Of a DNA stretch of 64,000 nt, positions 63,694 to 64,000 are shown piece after piece. A program made the translations under genes and the position numbers. Under the pieces are notes generated by a model, which was not told the DNA's origin, made no database searches, and saw nothing but the letters and a program-made list of their open reading frames with translations. Source of the DNA: Ardenticatenales bacterium (lineage in GTDB: Bacteria; Chloroflexota; Anaerolineae; Ardenticatenales; Ardenticatenaceae); assembly GCA_020634795.1 (NCBI GenBank), contig JACKAZ010000010.1:62001-126000 (forward strand), written 5' to 3'. Position 1 is the stretch's first letter. The number at the start of each line of letters is the position of its first letter.

Positions 63694-64000
63694 TCACGAT
63701 GCGTACCCATGCGGCATCCGCGACCAGAGCCATGCGGGGGCCACGCCGATGAAGCTTTGTCGTTTGCCCTGCCACTCGAAGCTGACCAACTCATGCTCGA
63801 AATGGACCCCTAAGAAATCAAAGCCCTCGTTGAAACTGGTGAGCCGACTCTTGGTCGGTTCGATCTGCAGCGACATGCTTGCCAGAATCATCGTGACTTC
63901 GTCTTGCACCCGTTTGGCCAATTCTGGGGACGAGCAACAGATCACGAAATCATCGGCGTAGCGCACGATGTGGCGATTGCGCCGCGTCAGTCGGTGGTCC
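63694..64000 (-). CDS. CRISPR-linked reverse transcriptase, C-terminal part
   Basis: The frame is open to the window edge, so the 5' part is outside. RNRHIVRYADDFVICCSS holds the RT catalytic box YADD. Then VTMILASMSLQIEPTKSRLT and GFDFLGVHFE, the conserved motifs 6-7 of group II intron-type RTs. Directly upstream of cas1 on the same strand; such RT-Cas1 sets enable spacer acquisition from RNA in type III systems. It ends after SFEWQGKRQSFIGVAPAWLWSRMPHGYAS, with no maturase or endonuclease domain visible. Confidence 0.9.
   Translation of the reverse strand, partial: DHRLTRRNRHIVRYADDFVICCSSPELAKRVQDEVTMILASMSLQIEPTKSRLTSFNEGFDFLGVHFEHELVSFEWQGKRQSFIGVAPAWLWSRMPHGYAS

Overview
The window looks like a chromosomal segment of a GC-rich filamentous or related Chloroflexota bacterium (Anaerolineae/Caldilineae-like). 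This is inferred from the 14-gene nuo cluster, T-box control of serS, abundant intergenic minisatellites, and a CRISPR locus with a cas-linked reverse transcriptase. No rRNA or ribosomal-protein marker is present to fix the lineage.

Layout. 1-14.5 kb holds housekeeping and metabolic genes: a 5'-truncated glycosyltransferase, prfA, an SDR with an altered active site, an FAD amine oxidase-like enzyme, a large secreted Asp-box propeller protein, two orphan sugar ABC permeases, deoC and a membrane-anchored gluzincin peptidase. At 14.8-18.5 kb are tRNA-Ser(CGA), a first WXG100 module and T-box-serS. At 19.2-22.3 kb lies a NACHT-HEAT NTPase of the bacterial NLR-like kind, next to about 1.1 kb of degenerate repeats. 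From 24.1 to 25.3 kb is a heavily frameshifted LysM-M23 peptidoglycan hydrolase. From 25.8 to 46.1 kb, on the minus strand, runs the complex I operon nuoABCDEFGHIJKLMN. It is split between nuoB and nuoC by a VIT-type metal transporter gene and a second WXG100 module, and its last gene, nuoN, is frameshifted. From 46.6 to 58.7 kb are a methyltransferase, a gene interrupted by an IS200-type element, comEC, a third WXG100 module (WXG100-metallopeptidase, DUF4919-like protein, WD40 lipoprotein), a DUF4411/ImmA-IrrE toxin-antitoxin pair, a transposase remnant, a membrane protein with an L7/L12-like domain, a DMT exporter and three small membrane proteins. The right end (59.0-64 kb) has a broken IS110 transposase, a CRISPR array of about 19 repeats, cas2, cas1 and the C-terminal part of a reverse transcriptase that runs off the window.

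How it fits together. Respiratory complex I is the main metabolic block. Conflict and defence functions recur: CRISPR adaptation genes with an RT, a NACHT NTPase, a TA pair and three WXG100 (type VII-like) export modules. None of the latter is accompanied by an EssC-type motor here. Intergenic DNA is unusually rich in simple repeats (GCAGAAC heptamers, GGGGAGCTA-type and CCATTAA-type repeats, a 78-bp tandem repeat) and in small terminal-inverted-repeat elements.

Caution. Several stretches (about 22.2-26.7, 46.9-48.2 and 59.0-61.5 kb) carry many single-base frame breaks in otherwise recognisable genes and CRISPR repeats. Either there is real decay or the sequence there is poorly corrected; the sequence alone cannot decide.
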